Assembly (NCBI GenBank): GCA_019309665.1
Contig: JAFDFV010000178.1
Location: 1 to 6,057 of the forward strand
Origin: Deltaproteobacteria bacterium
GTDB lineage: Bacteria > Desulfobacterota > Desulfobacteria > Desulfobacterales > ETH-SRB1
Direction: 5' to 3'
DNA: 6,057 nt
Part shown: in pieces, positions 5,512 through 6,057 of the stretch
Layout: each line of letters opens with the position of its first letter
Numbering within the stretch: the stretch's first letter is position 1
Program-made: the position numbers and the translations under genes
Notes under the pieces: model-generated
The model's input: only the letters and a program-made list of their open reading frames with translations
Database searches by the model: none
Told to the model about the DNA's origin: nothing

Positions 5512-6057
5512 GTGTTAGATGATCATTTCTTTCGTTTATACGGCAGTATTCAACGAAACAAATGGCTGGTCGCCGTTCTAACAGCAGTTGTAATTATCGC
5601 AGCGATTATCGGACTCAAATCAGTTAGTTTTGATAATAATATCGAACTGATGCTTCCGGGGAATGATGAGGTTTACCGCAGCATCCGTTTTTTGCGCGAA
5701 TCCAATCTTTCGGATAAAGTCATCCTTTCTCTTGAACTAAAGTCTTCCGAACATACAACAAAAGATCTTATTGCTGCTGTTAACAAGATAGAAAAATCTC
5801 TTGGCCCGCCCCTTGTTACCGATGTTATAAGCGGAATTTCTGAAAACAATGTAGTGGAAGAAATGCTCGAACTCCTGAAGTATGCTCCGCAACTTATCGA
5901 CGAGCCGAATCTATTACTAATTGAAAAACAAATAAATCCTTCAGGAGTAAAAGAAAGTTTACAAAATAATTACAGGCAATTTTTAACCCCGGCAAGCACA
6001 CTAATAATGCCTTTTATTCGATCTGATCCACTTGGAATATACTCAAATATTTTGCGT
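5512..6057 (+). CDS. MMPL/RND-family lipid exporter, N-terminal part
   Basis: The first 182 codons of a large inner-membrane transporter; the frame is open to the window's last base. A short cytoplasmic start (LDDHFFRLYGSIQRNK) leads into transmembrane helix 1 (about residues 18-35). Then comes SFDNNIELMLPGNDEV, the typical MMPL/RND exit into the first periplasmic porter domain, which fills the rest of what is visible (SNLSDKVILSLELK and so on). Full-length relatives have roughly 750-900 residues and about 12 helices, and use the proton gradient to move lipids out of the inner membrane. The GTG start overlaps the last 11 bases of the LolA gene, so the two are probably translationally coupled. 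The LolA-MMPL pair occurs in APE clusters, where it is thought to export the lipid. The substrate here is unknown. Confidence 0.88.
   Translation, partial: MLDDHFFRLYGSIQRNKWLVAVLTAVVIIAAIIGLKSVSFDNNIELMLPGNDEVYRSIRFLRESNLSDKVILSLELKSSEHTTKDLIAAVNKIEKSLGPPLVTDVISGISENNVVEEMLELLKYAPQLIDEPNLLLIEKQINPSGVKESLQNNYRQFLTPASTLIMPFIRSDPLGIYSNILR

Larger units (their letters stand above)
4828..5522 (+). pseudogene. LolA-like outer-membrane lipoprotein/lipid carrier, frameshifted by a 20-bp tandem duplication
   Basis: The ATG directly follows the radical SAM gene's stop, and AGGAG (4816-4820) gives a well-spaced ribosome binding site. Residues 1-21 form a signal peptide (hydrophobic core AVLLILFLIM, probable cleavage after HCYA). 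As read, this frame stops at 5005-5007 after 59 codons. Removing one copy of the 20-bp repeat at 4893-4932 gives one continuous 224-residue frame, joining the signal peptide to APDLYEVL, TLKTEFVQEKEL and GMIFLQKPELFAWHIIEPL. This is the LolA pattern (F.Q.K....L...G...F..P..F.W....P), and the restored length fits the family. The second part is open to the TGA at 5520-5522. LolA-type proteins shuttle acylated cargo across the periplasm, and the APE version works beside an MMPL exporter as here. The present reading encodes only a secreted stub, and an internal start such as 5070 would lack the signal peptide. Confidence 0.87.

Overview
The window is a single-direction stretch (all genes on +) of a type II fatty-acid/polyketide-style operon. 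It is moderately AT-rich and tightly packed, with several overlapping starts and stops. The gene set is ketosynthase, acyl carrier protein, PlsC-type acyltransferase, PaaK-type adenylating enzyme, radical SAM/SPASM protein fused to a dehydratase-like hotdog domain, LolA-like periplasmic lipid carrier and MMPL/RND-type exporter. A LolA plus MMPL pair beside KS, ACP, AT and a ligase is the hallmark of aryl-polyene (APE) and related outer-membrane lipid clusters. A radical SAM enzyme among FabF/FabZ/ACP genes recalls the clusters proposed for ladderane lipids in anammox bacteria and a related cluster I recall from the sulfate reducer Desulfotalea. Gene content and composition suggest a Gram-negative anaerobe, perhaps Desulfobacterota. 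That assignment is inference from gene content, not from a marker gene.

Layout. 2-806: the C-terminal two thirds of a KS. Its catalytic Cys and both His are visible, but a small internal deletion (about 56 bp by comparison with FabF) breaks the frame. 803-1069: ACP. 1056-1817: acyltransferase. 1814-3109: PaaK-like enzyme. 3110-3327: the only sizeable gap, filled by a roughly 190-bp element with imperfect terminal inverted repeats, flanked by a 12-bp near-identical direct repeat. 3328-4827: radical SAM/SPASM-hotdog fusion. 4828-5522: LolA, frameshifted just after its signal peptide by a perfect 20-bp tandem duplication. 5512-6057: N-terminal part of the MMPL exporter, running off the window.

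Inferred working model: the ligase activates an acyl or aryl starter, and the KS elongates it on the ACP together with reductase and dehydratase partners outside the window. The radical SAM-hotdog protein modifies or dehydrates the ACP-bound chain. The membrane acyltransferase moves the product to a glycerol- or sugar-based acceptor, and MMPL plus LolA carry the lipid towards the outer membrane. No product can be named from the sequence.

As read here, two essential-looking genes (KS and LolA) are broken by small indels while their neighbours are intact. This could be recent decay, strain-level or reversible variation, or assembly error. The radical SAM-dehydratase fusion is the most novel-looking component.
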